Of a DNA stretch of 64,000 nt, positions 1-11,660 are shown piece after piece. The stretch's first letter is position 1; the number at the start of each line of letters is the position of its first letter. This stretch comes from Philhelius pedissequus. Taxonomy: Eukaryota; Arthropoda; Insecta; Diptera; Syrphidae. The position numbers and the translations under genes were made by a program. The notes below the pieces were generated by a model, which saw only the letters and a list, made by a program, of their open reading frames with translations, was not told the origin of the DNA and did no database searches. The DNA lies in contig OU343160.1 of NCBI GenBank assembly GCA_910595825.1, positions 54,492,982-54,556,981 on the forward strand, read 5' to 3'.

Positions 1-940
1 CGAACCGGGGATAGTACTTTTTTAGTAATCTAAATTCCAGGTTCCAGCCCAAGGCTAACCCAAGGGAAAATTACTTTACCTTTAGCTAACCTTGCAGTGG
101 ATAGTAGGGAAATCGGCGGTTTGCAGGAATCTGAATTCCAGCCCAGGGCTAATCCAAATCAAAGAGAAAATCTCTTTTTCTTGCCAAAAAGTCCGCTTTA
201 AATGGCACAGAAGTGCCCCATTTAAAGTTTCACGGAATTGATCACTAAGTGTGCTGCCACTACGGATCAACGGGAAACTTATTCTTCAGCAATAACCATA
301 ACCTAAATCAAGGTTTGCTTAAGAGTGTACAAGTTGCCTCCTCTGGTGTCGTCATTTATTGCATCCACTTATTATAATTGTTACCCTAATGCAGTGCGAA
401 TTGTAAGGATGACGAACGTAAATGTTAGGGCGGTGTTAAGGTCGTATGTTGTTGCTGGCGTGTATTGCTGGTAGTGGCACTCCATTGCAGTCGAATGATT
501 AGGTGCCGGTAGTGGTCGCACGGAACTCCTGTATTGTGGTTATGTAGTTGTCGTGCGGACTTGCTAGTTTTATTTGCTTAATATGATTGGTGAGTTAACT
601 GGTTTGGCGGTGGTCAAATAAATAATTCCGGTTCGGCATGGGATGGGATGCGTAAGTGTAACGCTTCGTTTCAGCACCTGAACACACAAAAAAATCACTT
701 TGACAAATACCTACATCAAAATATCTGCATAAGGCTTAGAACGGTGAGAAAAGCATTTGCTTGTTTTACTTCCGTGTGTTAGTTTGATGGCGTGATGCTT
801 ATGTCTGTTTGAGCTAGAAGGCTAACAGGATTTTATACCACATCCTTCTATCTTTTTTAACACTGCTATTTGACATTTACGAACTTAGTCCTTCGATATC
901 ATATGCAGCATTAAATCCAATGTATATGTAATAATAACTT
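1..940. other. Unassigned stretch with a local imperfect duplication
   Basis: No gene is recognisable. Two related segments near 30-75 and 125-170 share a CCAG-CCCA-GGCTAA-CCAA pattern, suggesting a degenerate duplication with a spacing of about 100 bp. The longest frames are short and carry no domain I know. Base composition is less A/T-biased here than in the following kilobase. Confidence 0.4.
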
Positions 941-1745
941 GATTTTTAGTGCTCTGTTGTTATAGTTTGGGGGAAAATAAATTCCATTGGAATTCCTGGA
1001 CAAGGAGCTGGAGCGGTTTTTTAAAAAATTAATTTTGTATGTATAAAATTTAAAACCATTTTTATAAAAAACGATTGAAACGCCATTTTAAAGTAAATTT
1101 TATAAAAAAAAAATCAGTGACTATTTTTTAAAAATCGATTTTTCAAAAAAAAAATTTAATAATTTTTTAAAAATCGAAATACCAATTTTTGGAAAATTTG
1201 AGTTTTATTAACACATTTAGGAAGAATTTGCATGAAAAAATAATGTTATCTGTTTATCCAATAGAGAGAAAGCCGCAAATATGAAAAGTTGTTCTATGGG
1301 AATTGCCGTTAATAAGTATGGAAAATAATATATTTTTTTTATAATTAAACACACAAAAAAAATTCTTTGATCCATTTTCAAGAAATACATTTTTTCTTGA
1401 CGGTTTTTTATACATACCTACAATTGTTTTTATTTTAAGAATCTAGTGTTTTTTAACTATTCAAGATAATGTCAAGAAACTTTTCAATGCGAAATCCTGA
1501 AAAAAATCGATTGAGTCGTTTTCGAAATTAATTTTTTTTTGGAGAATTTTAGCTTACATTAGTGTTTATAATTTCTAGGTGCGTCGATATAAAAAAAATT
1601 GAAAAATATCAAATAAACCGTTTTACAGAAAATCGAAAACTAAAAAAAATGACTATTTTTTTCCAAAAAAAAAATTACAAAATATGCCTTTTTTATAAAA
1701 ATCATTGTTGGAGCCGCTTATGAGAAAAATAAATTAAATTGTTTT
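940..1745 (+). repeat. Dispersed repeat family B, partial copy
   Basis: This is an AT-rich segment sharing, in order, a TTTGGGGGAAAA stretch, GAATTCCTGGA, a GGAGCGGTTTTTT run, AATTAATTTTGTATGTATA and AACGCCATTTT with the segments at about 4840-5240 and 54310-54540. The shared order over several hundred bases shows it is a dispersed repeat and not chance low complexity. I see no coding capacity and no clear termini. Confidence 0.6.
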
Positions 1746-2825
1746 GGCGAAGAAAAATATATGGCAGTTACCGTTATTTTTCGTCTTAAAAAATAAAATG
1801 CATGACTGGATGGCACGTAGCAAATCTACGATCACATTGAATGCATTTCATTGTTTTCTTTATTATTTGCAGAGTTTTGATAAGCAGAGCAGAGTCTAAC
1901 TTTGATGAGAGTTTTTTTTTTAATTTTTTTGTTCATACGTAGGTCTACCTAATGTATTGTTTTGTTTTATTTTTGTTAATAAAATATATAAATTATAAAT
2001 GAAAAAAAAAAGCAGACAAAATGAAAAAAGCTGAATTCTGAAAAGAAGAATTTTGAAATGCAGTATTTTGAACACAGAATTTTGACCCGCTCCCAATAGA
2101 AACGTCTAAACATATTTAATTCGTTTTTCACTTTATTTTTTATATACAAAAATACTTAATTTTTTTCTAAAAAAAAAAGATGGTAATAAAATTTCAAATA
2201 TTAAATAATATAAATTTAAAAATAAAATTTCAAAAAAAAACCGTGCACCCCTTTTCGAAATATTGATTTTTCAAAAAAATATATTTTTTTCAAATATCAA
2301 AAAAAAAAACTATTTTTCGAAAATTTTGAAATGCAGTATTATATTAAAATTTTAAGGACCTTCTATGTAAATTTTTTTATCGAAATCCGTCGAGCCGTTT
2401 CTGAGAGAGTACAATATTAAAACAAATGTATGTTGTATGGCAGATACCGTTAATGACAAAATATTTAAAAACCAATACCAGAATTTAGATTATAATTAGG
2501 ATAATGCGCACAATATTTGTCATCAAAATCCTTAGAGCCGTTTTCGAGTTAATTGAGATGCTAGAAAAAATTGTATGGCAGTTACCGTTAGTTTTGAATC
2601 TAAAAAAAGAATTCAAAAATCTATTTTAGACAATCACCTAATACGCTTGAATAAAAAGTTTAAAGAATATCGCTTCAGCCGTTTAGGCTGTAGAGCGTTC
2701 TACAAACAGACAGTCGGATTGCGTGACCCCCTTTTTTGGTTCTTCATCATCGTATAATGACAAGTTTAATTAAAATCTCGAGTTCGATTTTTTTGACGCA
2801 TCCATAAGATGCCATATATGCATAT
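1745..2825 (+). repeat. Dispersed repeat family A, copy with probable internal insertion
   Basis: The copy begins with TGCATGACTGGAT near 1800. It resumes near 2095 with the AT-rich core, then carries the GAGCCGTTT motif, the GGCAGTTACCGTTA motif (2577), the TTTAGGCTGTAGA motif (2680) and the CTCGAGTTCGATTTTTT end (2778). The segment between about 1860 and 2095 does not match other copies and may be an insertion. A 60-codon frame at 2575-2757 matches frames in other copies (see findings). Confidence 0.6.
2035..2095 (+). repeat. CAGAATTTTGA quasi-repeat cluster
   Basis: Several loose copies of a GAATTCTGA / AGAATTTTGA / GTATTTTGA word lie head to tail. The same word recurs in clusters near 12620-12780 and, inverted, near 52375-52490. 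Confidence 0.45.
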
Positions 2826-4290
2826 ATATAGTATTTATGTATGTATGTATGTACATGTAATATCCCAATTAAAAATTCATTATGTATTTTGAATTTATCA
2901 TTATTGTTCTACGTATTAGAAACCACAAATATTCCGTGGACATTCCATTAGTGCGTTTATTTTACTTAACTTCAATTTAATAATTCGGAGGCATGTAGCT
3001 ACATAGGTTAAATATACTTGCAGCTAAGTATGAGTGTGGGCAATATATGACTTTTAGTAACAAATAAATAAATAGGAACGCAATGTTTTTGAATATCGAT
3101 ATCCTAACTTCATTAATATTGATTATGTAACACTCAATTAACAAAGTGCGTTGGATATCATTAATGAATAAATAATTTGAAATGTCCGCGTCGCCGCTGG
3201 TCAGTCGGCAATGTACACGTGCAAATTTTCAATGTTCTTGGCTCACAAAAATAATAATATTAATGCTTTTTCTATAGATTTTTCAATACAAACAATTGTT
3301 GGAAGCATTAATAATCCAAACAATTAAACAATTATTGTTCTTTTTTATTTCTTTAATTTTGTGTTTGTTGGTATTTATGCATTATTCTCCCCGTGGATTA
3401 AATTAAGATATTGACAGCCTGAAAATGACATAGCAATTAACCAAAAGAAATTGTATTTGCTTGTTCAGGCGGAACGCGCACCACATTGCCAAAAAGGAAA
3501 ATCAAACCGAAAAAAAAAACAAAGAGGGTCATTAATAAAACTCAATAAAAGGATATCAATTAGGAAAATGATATCAATCCATCCGTTGCAGAAAATCAAT
3601 AACCGCATAGATAGCATCGGTTAACTTGATGCCACATCGTCTTCCTATTTGTCCTCGTGCTCTTCCGTCATTAACTTGCGACTTGTGACTTTTGACTAAA
3701 AGGACAAAATTCTTGACTGAACAAGTGGAGCATTGATGCCATGGCGTGTCTCTGATGAGCGAGCTCAAGCGTTTCCTTGACTTCTTCCTATACTTGTACC
3801 AATCTCGGCTGCTTGGTGATTTCTCGGATTCTAATATAATTAATCTAATGTTATGGGAAAAATTGTTTTTGTTTGAAAACATCTTGTTGATGTCGTTTTC
3901 TTCCCCTAAAAGTATTCCATTTATGTGTGTATGTTGTGTTTTTATTTTTGTTGGTCTACACATCTACTACTACACATTAATTGATTTTATGGCATATAAA
4001 CATTTTGCTAAATAACTGAATGGCGTCTGGGGATTAATACATTATTCTAGTTTGGGCCAATTAAACAGAATCAATGATGATTGTTTTGGTGTAAGGTGTT
4101 ATTGCGTGATTCGTAATACGAGTATAGAGGGTCTGTAAAGAAAAGTCAAATGGAAATACCTGTAGGTACAATACGTATACCTTAAAACATAAAAAGCAGT
4201 TTGAAGAAAAAGATAAGTGGTATTGCTGGCTCTGAATTGACATGTATTTTAAAATTAAATTTGAAAAAAATTCCATTAAGCTATTCCTTA
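2825..4290. other. Unassigned AT-rich stretch with short (TATG)n
   Basis: A short TATG microsatellite lies at about 2836-2856. Opposing frames at 3574-3963 and 3746-4015 overlap each other and show no recognisable domain. I see nothing else to support. Confidence 0.4.
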
Positions 4291-5740
4291 TGGTTTAAGA
4301 AAAAATAAAATGCACTACTGGATCGTACCAACTTGCTCTTGTAGCTAACAACTTGACGCTGTTTAGTATAGGAAGGTAATCTAGTTATACTAGGTTTAAA
4401 GCCGATCTAAGTGAGACTACCTTGATTCTTAGTATAATGACTTTTAAAATGGATGATTCAAGGTATAGTTACACAGATACCTACCTATAAATGCATATTT
4501 AAATTGAGATTATGGATTTTAATTATGTAAGTTAGGAGAAAAATATCTAGGTCCATGCATAGATGGAGCCTAGGTATGGAAATATGTATATGTTGTACAA
4601 AATATAATAATGAAATTGAAGGATGTAGGTGGGTAGGTTGGTAGCTATTATGCATTTTACTTTATAATGTATGCGCAATATACATACATAAGATTGATTT
4701 GCTTTTTAAAGATACATAAGTACATATACTTATATAAATGTATGAGGGCCTACCTAAATTGTATGTAGTATTCAGTGACGTACACAAAAATTCTTAAAAC
4801 GGAACAATTATAAGGTACAAATAAATGGATAATACAGATTGGGGGAAAACAAAGACGCCATTGAATTCCTGGATAAATAAGAATGTATCAAAAAAAATTC
4901 AAAAATCGTTGGGGTGGTTTTTTTTAAATTAATTTTTTATTTTTGTGTGAAACTTTAAAAACATTTTTAGAAAAAAAAATATAAAACGCCATTTTGAAGA
5001 TAATATTAATGTACATATAAAATTCAAATTTCAAACAAATCTACTGACTGGTTTTTGAAAAATCTATTTTTCAAAAAAAAAAATTTAATTATGTACATTT
5101 TTTTTTTCGAAAATTTGAGTATGCAGTTTTATTTGATCTTAGAAAGCATTTGCATAAAAAAAATAATTTTAATCGGTTAATCCAATAGTGAGAAAGTCTA
5201 AAATATTAAAGTGGATCTATGGGAACTATACCGTTGATAAGTACGCTTAATAAATTATTTTTACATTTAAAAGCGAACTGTACTAATATATGAACATACA
5301 CATTTTTTTTTTTTTATAAAAATTCTTGCAGCATTTTTTGAGAAATATTTTTATGGGAGCTACTATTGGTTTTTATTTTAGAAAACAGTTGTCTTAACTA
5401 ATATAATGTTAAAATCACAAAATACGAAGTTTCCAAAAAATAAAAGTCGTTTTCGAAATTTTGAGTTTTATAAAAATCGTTTGGGGCCTTTTTTGAGAGA
5501 AATAAGATTTTGTTTTTGTATTGGAGCTACTGTTATTTGTCGTCAAAAAAAATGAAAAAAACGTGTAGACATATTACCGAAAAAACAATATCTACCAAGT
5601 TTGAAGAAAATCCACCGAACCGTTTAGGCTGCAGACTCGATCACAAACAGACAGAAGGAATTGTGGGATCCACTTTTTTGGTGTTCTCTATGATCGTAAT
5701 GTCATGTTTGACGCACAAATGTTCTTGCCTTTCAACTGTA
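4290..5740 (+). repeat. Composite family B plus family A repeat copy
   Basis: This is one of the longest copies. It starts with an AATAAAATGCACTACTGGAT block (4300), which it shares with 54040. It continues through the AGGGCCTAC and GTGACGTAC block (4745-4785, shared with 54205-54245) and the family B core (4840-5240). It ends with the family A 3' module: TTTAGGCTGCAGA (5622), ACAAACAGACAG and the TCGTAATGTCA end. The collinearity shows that A and B modules belong to one larger element. Confidence 0.6.
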
Positions 5741-6110
5741 ATTCTACGCACAATGCTTGTTTTATATTTTATACACCCACACAAAACTATGCAGGGCTGG
5801 ATTAATTCATGTAAAGAACCATCGACAATTTTTTTTATTTTTCGCAACGTATAAATTATTATCCTTTAAAATTCTGTCTGTCTGCCTATCCGCAAGTCTA
5901 CAGCCAAAACAGGTGGATGGATTTTCTTCAAGCTTAGGAAAAATTGTTCTTAATAAGCAAACACGTTTTATTTTTTCTTAAATGCCGAAACTAACGGCAT
6001 TTCAAACATTTTTTTTGCAAAAAAAAAACAGCTCTAACAAATTTTGTAAATAAAAATCAGTTCATTAATGAAGGGAAAAGGTACTTTTTGATCTCTATTA
6101 TTATACATAG
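5740..6110 (-). repeat. Family A 3'-module fragment in unassigned sequence
   Basis: At 5870-6060 the minus strand carries the CTAAGC...TTGAAGAAAATCCA / CTGT-AGAC...GACAGACAG order of the family A 3' module, followed by low-complexity A/T. The first 120 bp are unassigned. Confidence 0.4.
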
Positions 6111-6111
6111 G

Positions 6112-6900
6112 TCCAGCAACTAGATGAGACCAGACGAGTTAGTCTCGTCTCGGTCTCGTCAAAATCCAAAAATTTCAGTCTCGTCTCGGTCTTGGTATAA
6201 TCCTTAGTCTTGGTTTCTTTCGTGTTTTTTTGGCAGTAAAAAGATGTAAGATAAGACGCGAGATAGAGTACGGTATCTCAGCACCTTGTTGGTAAGTAAA
6301 ATGAGGTGGGTGGAGTCTTATGTGAAACAAATAATAAAATCGGAAAAATTTCGAATTTTCCGAAGTAACATTTGAAATTTGCAAAGGTTTTTAATCCATA
6401 TCGGAGCCATCCTTCAATGGATTTTTTTTGACAGTTCATGAATTGACAGGTAGGCAACATATTATATTTTCGCGTGTCGATAATATTTTTTTCCAAGTGT
6501 TAGCTTAAAGTCTTTAAGTCACCTTTTCCCGGAGGGGGAAATAAGGTATGAATAAACAGCAATTTCTATTACAACGAAAAGCATTCATGAATTGTACATA
6601 TTCTTCTCTGGATTATCGTAGTGCGCCTATCGGACTATAACTATGTACATAGGTATGTGGTTAGATATTTTAACGTGCATAAAATATTTCGGAAAAAACT
6701 CTTGAATAATGAACATGAGCTGGTACTAAAAATTAATTAAATAAAAAAAGTATTTCTTCTAGCGAAAATCGAAAAAAAACACCGAGACCGCCGAGACCAG
6801 CCAGACTCTCGGCGAATTTTGGTACTACAAATACGTTGTAGTCTCGCCTCATTGACTGAGACCGAGAAGAGACTTAGGCTAGTCTAGGACTCGATAAAAT
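6112..6900. mobile_element. Possible foldback-type element with GAGACC-rich inverted arms
   Basis: The left arm (about 6125-6220) is packed with GTCTCGTCTCGGTCTCGTC and variants. The right arm (about 6780-6895) is packed with the reverse complement, GAGACCGCCGAGACC and GAGACCGAGAAGAGAC. Between them lies about 550 bp of AT-rich sequence with no recognisable protein. Inverted arms made of short repeats fit a foldback or MITE-like element, but I could not define exact ends or a target duplication. Confidence 0.4.
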
Positions 6901-7380
6901 GTTTTGTTTTTGTTGATTTAAGCAAAAATAATTTTTTTTAAATCGATTTTTCAAAAATGGAGTTAGTGTATTTTTTTAAATAAAAATTTCATACGCATAT
7001 TAATAATAACTCTAAATTGACAATCCAACATGCCCTGAAAATGATACCAAAATTATATACAAAAAACATTATATGTATCTAAAAAAAACAATTTTTTTAA
7101 TTTTTGTCTGTTATTTGGCACAAAATTCAAATGACATCTTTTTTTCTCAAACATCTTAAAAGTGTAAGCGATTTCATTATGTGTGTCATCCATTTATTTC
7201 TGGCTAGTAATATTTAATTTGTAAGTTTTGCAAAATTAAAATCCATAAGTTGCTTAAAATTCATTATAAATACTTAAGATAAGGCAAATTTAAGTACATC
7301 AACTGTAAAACTGCTAAAAAATAAATAGTTTTAATAGTGAATGTCAATGATTAGTCACAAAAGTTTTTAGCTAAAAGAGT
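6900..7380. other. Unassigned AT-rich stretch
   Basis: A/T-rich low-complexity sequence. I see no coding, RNA or repeat structure I can name. Confidence 0.4.
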
Positions 7381-7660
7381 TAATTCGCACAATGCATTAA
7401 GGATTTTGATCGAAATCTGTTGAGCCGCTAACGAGAAAGCGGAAAGTCAATAACTTAATACAAGAATCTAATCAATAACCCAAGAAGCTTAAGAACTAAG
7501 TTTGAAGAAAACCGCTTTAGCGGTTAAGGCTGTAGATCAACCTGCAGACAAACGGACTTATATGCGGACCCACATTTTTCGTGTTCTCTATCATCGTAAT
7601 GTCAAGTTTGATCCGATTTTTTCGAAATGCAAAACTTGACATGGTTAAGCTGTAAAGCTG
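7380..7660 (+). repeat. Family A 3' module, short copy
   Basis: It carries a GCACAATGCA stretch, GTTGAGCCGCTAACGAGAAAG, the GTTAAGGCTGTAGATC motif (7525), the short GCAGACAAACGGAC tract and the TCGTAATGTCA end (about 7597), in the family order. Confidence 0.55.
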
Positions 7661-8190
7661 CTTATAAGTCCATAATAAGATGATTTGATAAGAAGTTGAC
7701 TTTGATTAAAACCAATTTAAATAAATCGATATGCCCCTTCATGGGTTCCAAGGATCTTAACTCCCTTTCGGGATCTCATGCATTTCTGTTGCTCAGCTTA
7801 TTTAGTTGACAGTAAGGTGTAATGAATAGTATTGGTTATAAGTTTCAAATGAATTTGTGGTTTGTGAACCCACCTATTATCATTATCATCACTTTAGACA
7901 TGAGAAATTTAATCAAAATTGTTAAAGGCGTATTAGATGAAAATAAAAAGAAAAAAAAAACAAATAAGCTAAAACAAAAATCTTGCTGATTATTTTAGTG
8001 GGGAAGATTGACAGAATTATAGGACCAACATTTTTCGTTTTTCCCATCATCCCAATGTCGCAGGTATTGATTACAAGTTAATAAGGCAAACGATTTACCC
8101 ATACGTCCTTGAAGAGAATTATGAATCCCCTGTAATAACACACCTTACGACAAAATTAAGTTTAAAAAGACTTTATTGTTTTCATAATAT
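7660..8190. other. Unassigned stretch
   Basis: No gene or repeat could be supported. The sequence is mixed AT-rich, with no open frame of note. Confidence 0.4.
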
Positions 8191-8194
8191 TGAT

Positions 8195-8530
8195 TTTTAC
8201 TTGCGATATAGGTACTATAGGGCAAGTTTTGCATTTGGAAAAAAAATCGAACTCGAGATTTTAATCAAAGTTGACATTACGATTATAGAGAACACCAAAA
8301 AAGTGGGTCCCGCAATTCCGTCTCCTTTTTTGTCTGTCTGTCTGTAGAATGATCTAAAGCCTAAGCGGCTGAACCGATTTTGTTCAAACTTGGTGCTAAT
8401 GCGTTTTAGGTGATTGTCCAAAATAGATTTTTGAATCTATTGTTTTAGCTCCAAAAATAACGGTACTTGGCATACAATTTTTTTACCATCTTAATTATCT
8501 CACTTTAAGTCTACATTTTGGATTATTTTT
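8195..8530 (-). repeat. Family A 3' module, inverted copy
   Basis: On the minus strand the order is: the GGTACCGTTATT-type motif (seen here as AACGGTACTTGGC, 8460), TTTAGGCT around the GTCTGTCTGTCTGT tract (8332-8345), TAATGTCA, CTCGAGTTCGATTTTTTT (8240) and TTGCCCTATAGTACC (8215). A 68-codon frame (8215-8421) is open and matches those at 2575, 5510 and 20751. Confidence 0.6.
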
Positions 8531-8559
8531 TAAAGTTCTGCATTCGTCTAAAAAAAAAT

Positions 8560-9695
8560 TTTTGAGATAACAATCAAACATGACATTACGATGATAGCGA
8601 AGACGAAAAAAGATGGTCTAAAAATTCTGTCCATCTGTATGTCTGTCAATCTGTCTGTCAGTCTGTCTGTCAGTCTGTCTGTCAGTCTGTCTGTCAGTCT
8701 GCCTGTCAGTCTGTCTGTCAGTCTGTCTGTCAGTCTGTCTGTCAGTCTGTCTGTCAGTCTGTCTGTCAGTCTGTCTGTCAGTCTGTCTGTCAGTCTGTCT
8801 GTCAGTCTGTCTGTCAGTCTGTCTGTCAGTCTGTCTGTCAGTCTGTCTGTCAGTCTGTCTGTCAGTCTGGCTGTCAGTCTGTCTGTCAGTCTGTCTGTCA
8901 GTCTGTCTGTCAGTCTGTCTGTCAGTCTGTCTGTCAGTCTGTCTGTCAGTCTGTCTTTCAGTCTGTCTGTCAGTCTGTCTGTCAGTGCGACCGATAATAT
9001 GATTGAAAATAAAAAATGTTTAAATGTCAAAAAACGGTACTTTCCATAGGACCGTTTTTTTATTTCCACTATCTCATAAATGGCTCGACCGATTTTTTCG
9101 AAATTTCACACGTATATAGGTTTTGGTTGCCCAATTTATACTGCGTACCAATATTTTTAATTAATATTCTTTTTGTATTTTTAAAAGAATTTTAAAAAAA
9201 ATTTAATTTATATTTTGAAAACTGCTAAATAATTTTTTTTTCAAAAATTTTAGTTATATGTATTTGTTGAATACCTATGAATTGGCCTTTTTGAATTTTT
9301 TAAAAATTTTTTTCAAAATGTTTAAAAAAAAAAAAAACTTTTTTTCTGAAAAACAGCTCCAAGGATTTTTAAAATGTTTTCTCATAAATTCCAATTTATC
9401 TAACAAATAAAATGACGTACTTTTTTTTGAGCTCAAATTAGTTTAAGTATTTATTTCAGAATTTTGAATTATTTTTTCTTTGATTAATCCGATTTAATTT
9501 TATTTGTTTTTAAGTTTATATTATTAAATATTTAAGATTGTCATATCATTTTTTTTTAGAAAAAAATAAAGCAATTTTAATTTTTTAAATTATAAAAAAA
9601 TAAAGTAAAAAATGACTTTAAAAATATATTAAGATTTTAAATAGAAACATAAGAGCAAGTTCGTGCGATCCAGTCGTGCATTTTATTTTTTAATA
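8560..9695 (-). repeat. Family A copy, near full length, with expanded internal tract
   Basis: Read on the minus strand, it begins with the ATGCACGACTGGATCGCACG-type start at about 9690 and runs through the A/T core. It then reaches the AAACGGTACTTTCC motif (9035) and the TAATGTCA end at about 8580. The short GTCTGTCTGT tract present in other copies is here replaced by a long 12-bp minisatellite. Confidence 0.55.
8648..8992 (+). repeat. 12-bp minisatellite (GTCTGTCTGTCA)n
   Basis: About 28 tandem units of GTCTGTCTGTCA run with only a few substitutions (GCCTG near 8700, GGCTG near 8868, TCTTT near 8957). Because 12 is a multiple of 3, both strands stay open: the plus strand reads as repeated Ser-Val-Ser-Leu and the minus strand as repeated Asp-Arg-Leu-Thr. 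Both open frames are by-products of the repeat, and I do not call genes. Confidence 0.95.
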
Positions 9696-10145
9696 TTTTG
9701 TTATGAACGGCACCTGCCATACAACCATTTTATTGATTTTCGACGTTGTCACAAACGGCTCAACGGATGTCGATCAAAATGTTTATGCAGGAGCTTACTG
9801 GAATTCTAAAGTATACTGCATTTCAAAATTTTCGAAAAATATTTTTTTGGGATTTTTTGACAAACAAAATATTTTTTTTTTTTTTTTGAAAATTCAATAT
9901 TACGAAAACGAGTGAATGATTTTTTCTGAAATTTTGTTTTTAAATTTATATTATTAAATATTTAAAATGTCCATACTATTTTTTTTAAAGAAAAAATTAA
10001 GAATTTTTATAATCAAAAAAATTAAGTAAAAAACGACTTTAAGATACATTTAGCCGTTTCTATTAAAAATGGTTTGTATATAATGTGATCGAACATAGGA
10101 GCAAGTACCTGCGATCCAGTCATGCATTTTATTTTTTCTAGAATT
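9695..10145 (-). repeat. Family A 5' half, inverted copy
   Basis: The minus strand starts near 10135 with the TGCATGACTGGATCGCAGG block and passes through the A/T core. It ends with the GAGCCGTTTGTGACAA and GGCAGGTGCCGTT motifs at 9705-9760. It abuts the preceding copy, so two copies lie head to tail. Confidence 0.55.
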
Positions 10146-10890
10146 GAAAATAATACATAAATATTATGTAGATAAACAAATGAATGAAAAAACTTCGACG
10201 AAGCTTTCATTAAATATATTTTCTCATTGTTTCGATGAACGCGACGAAGTTTTCATCTCCTTAAATTATTTATCAATATAATGATGATAAATTTGAGCAC
10301 CAGATGAAAAGTTTGGAATTTGCCTTGAAGACTATACAAGTAACTTTTTGTCTGATTGGATTTGTATTTTGTAAATGAGAAGGGTATTATAAACAATTTA
10401 TATGTTTGGTAATAGGGAGAATCGGGCAAGGAATCAATGAGGGAATGTCTTAAGGGTATGTCTCCTTATGATTACAACACTGCTGAGGGGATCGTATTGG
10501 TATGTTGGTTTGGTATGTATTTACATATAAATATTGAAACTCATTTAATGACTACGTAATGATGTCTTGCATTTTAAGTATTCTATTGTATGTTAAGGCG
10601 AGCCTTGGTGCTGAGCTATGTGAATGAATGCCGGTAATTACAGTTGGCAACATTGCGTTATTTACATATTCCACGAGATCTTTTAGGAGGGCCATAGGAG
10701 CTTAGTGACTTCTGACTTTACGCCCTTGAATTTTCCTTTGAATTCATTAATTCGACGCTGTAAGACTCCTACTGTACTAGAAAGAACTGACTCAGTGGTA
10801 TACACAATTAACTGACCTATCTATCTACCCGACTCGTTCTGAATTGATGAAAATGGAATGGAAATAAAATAGCAAAAGTAAGGTTGCGCA
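10145..10890. other. Unassigned stretch
   Basis: Imperfect GACGAAG(C)TTTCAT words near 10196 and 10233 form a small local repeat. I see no gene or nameable element. Confidence 0.35.
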
Positions 10891-11660
10891 TGCGCATATG
10901 GGATTTGAGTCTAAAGCTGCATAGGGAGTTCCCCAGGCAGTACTACGAAATACTGAAATCCTATTGAAAACCGACTCTTTAGAGTACGATGCGACCAATA
11001 TTCCTCCAAAATAAAGCAAATTGAGGCTGAAGCACCACAAGGGAGTGTCCTGGGACAAACGCTGTATCTTTAATATAATAAGGATTTTCCAATGGATAGC
11101 CCCGTTATCATGGCCATCTTTACTGATGATATTGCAACATTGTTACCAGATAAATCCGTTATAGAAGTTACTCAAAAATTTCTAAATGCAGTCGATAAAA
11201 GCAGTAATGCCCTATTAAATTAAACATAAAAAATTTCGACGGATATAAATTTTACAAACAAAAAGCAAAATAATCTTCGCATTTTAATAAACTGTAAAGC
11301 TTTACCTAACGCCAATACTGCCAAAGCTCAAATGGAAAGAGCACATCAAGAAGAAAAAAAAACTAATCTTGAACTCCGAAAAATTGTACTGGGTTACTAG
11401 GAACGAACTCTGACGTATCTATCCAGAACAAATTTATGCTATAGAAGCAATTGTTAAAACCCATTTCGAAATAATATGGCAACCAACTGTGGGGCTGCAC
11501 GCACAAGGAAAACAATTGATCAACCAATAATAAAACAATATCCTTCATGGAAAAAACACATTGCACGATTACAATGTCATTTTAACACTTAATTGGAGAC
11601 CGTCTTAAATGCAGAAGACAATGTTCGGAAACTAAGAACAACCAAGCATCATGAGATTTT
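10890..11660 (+). pseudogene. Decayed jockey-like non-LTR reverse transcriptase fragment
   Basis: Conceptual translation on the plus strand, allowing frameshifts, gives the RT block APQGSVLGQTLYL (about 11030-11068), which is the conserved PQGSVLGP(T)LY motif. Next comes an IFTDDIATLL segment (about 11128) at the place of the catalytic (F/Y)ADD box. Here a Thr precedes the two aspartates. Further downstream, shifted frames resemble the RT thumb region found in jockey-clade elements. Several stops and frame changes interrupt it (for example a stop right after TLYL). There is no endonuclease domain and no 3' tail that I can define, so this is an old internal fragment. Family assignment to the jockey clade is from recalled motif spacing and is tentative. 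Confidence 0.65.

Noticed and set aside
3574..4015. Overlapping 129- and 89-residue frames as genes
   Set aside because: They overlap on opposite strands, show no domain, signal or repeat support, and nothing in the context favours either.
8640..8992. CRISPR array
   Set aside because: The repeats are contiguous with no spacers, and the context is eukaryotic.
8548..9069. Two long opposite frames (173 and 152 residues) through the 12-bp minisatellite
   Set aside because: They are open only because the 12-bp unit is a multiple of 3 without stops on either strand. The peptides are pure repeats of four residues and the flanks are repeat A.
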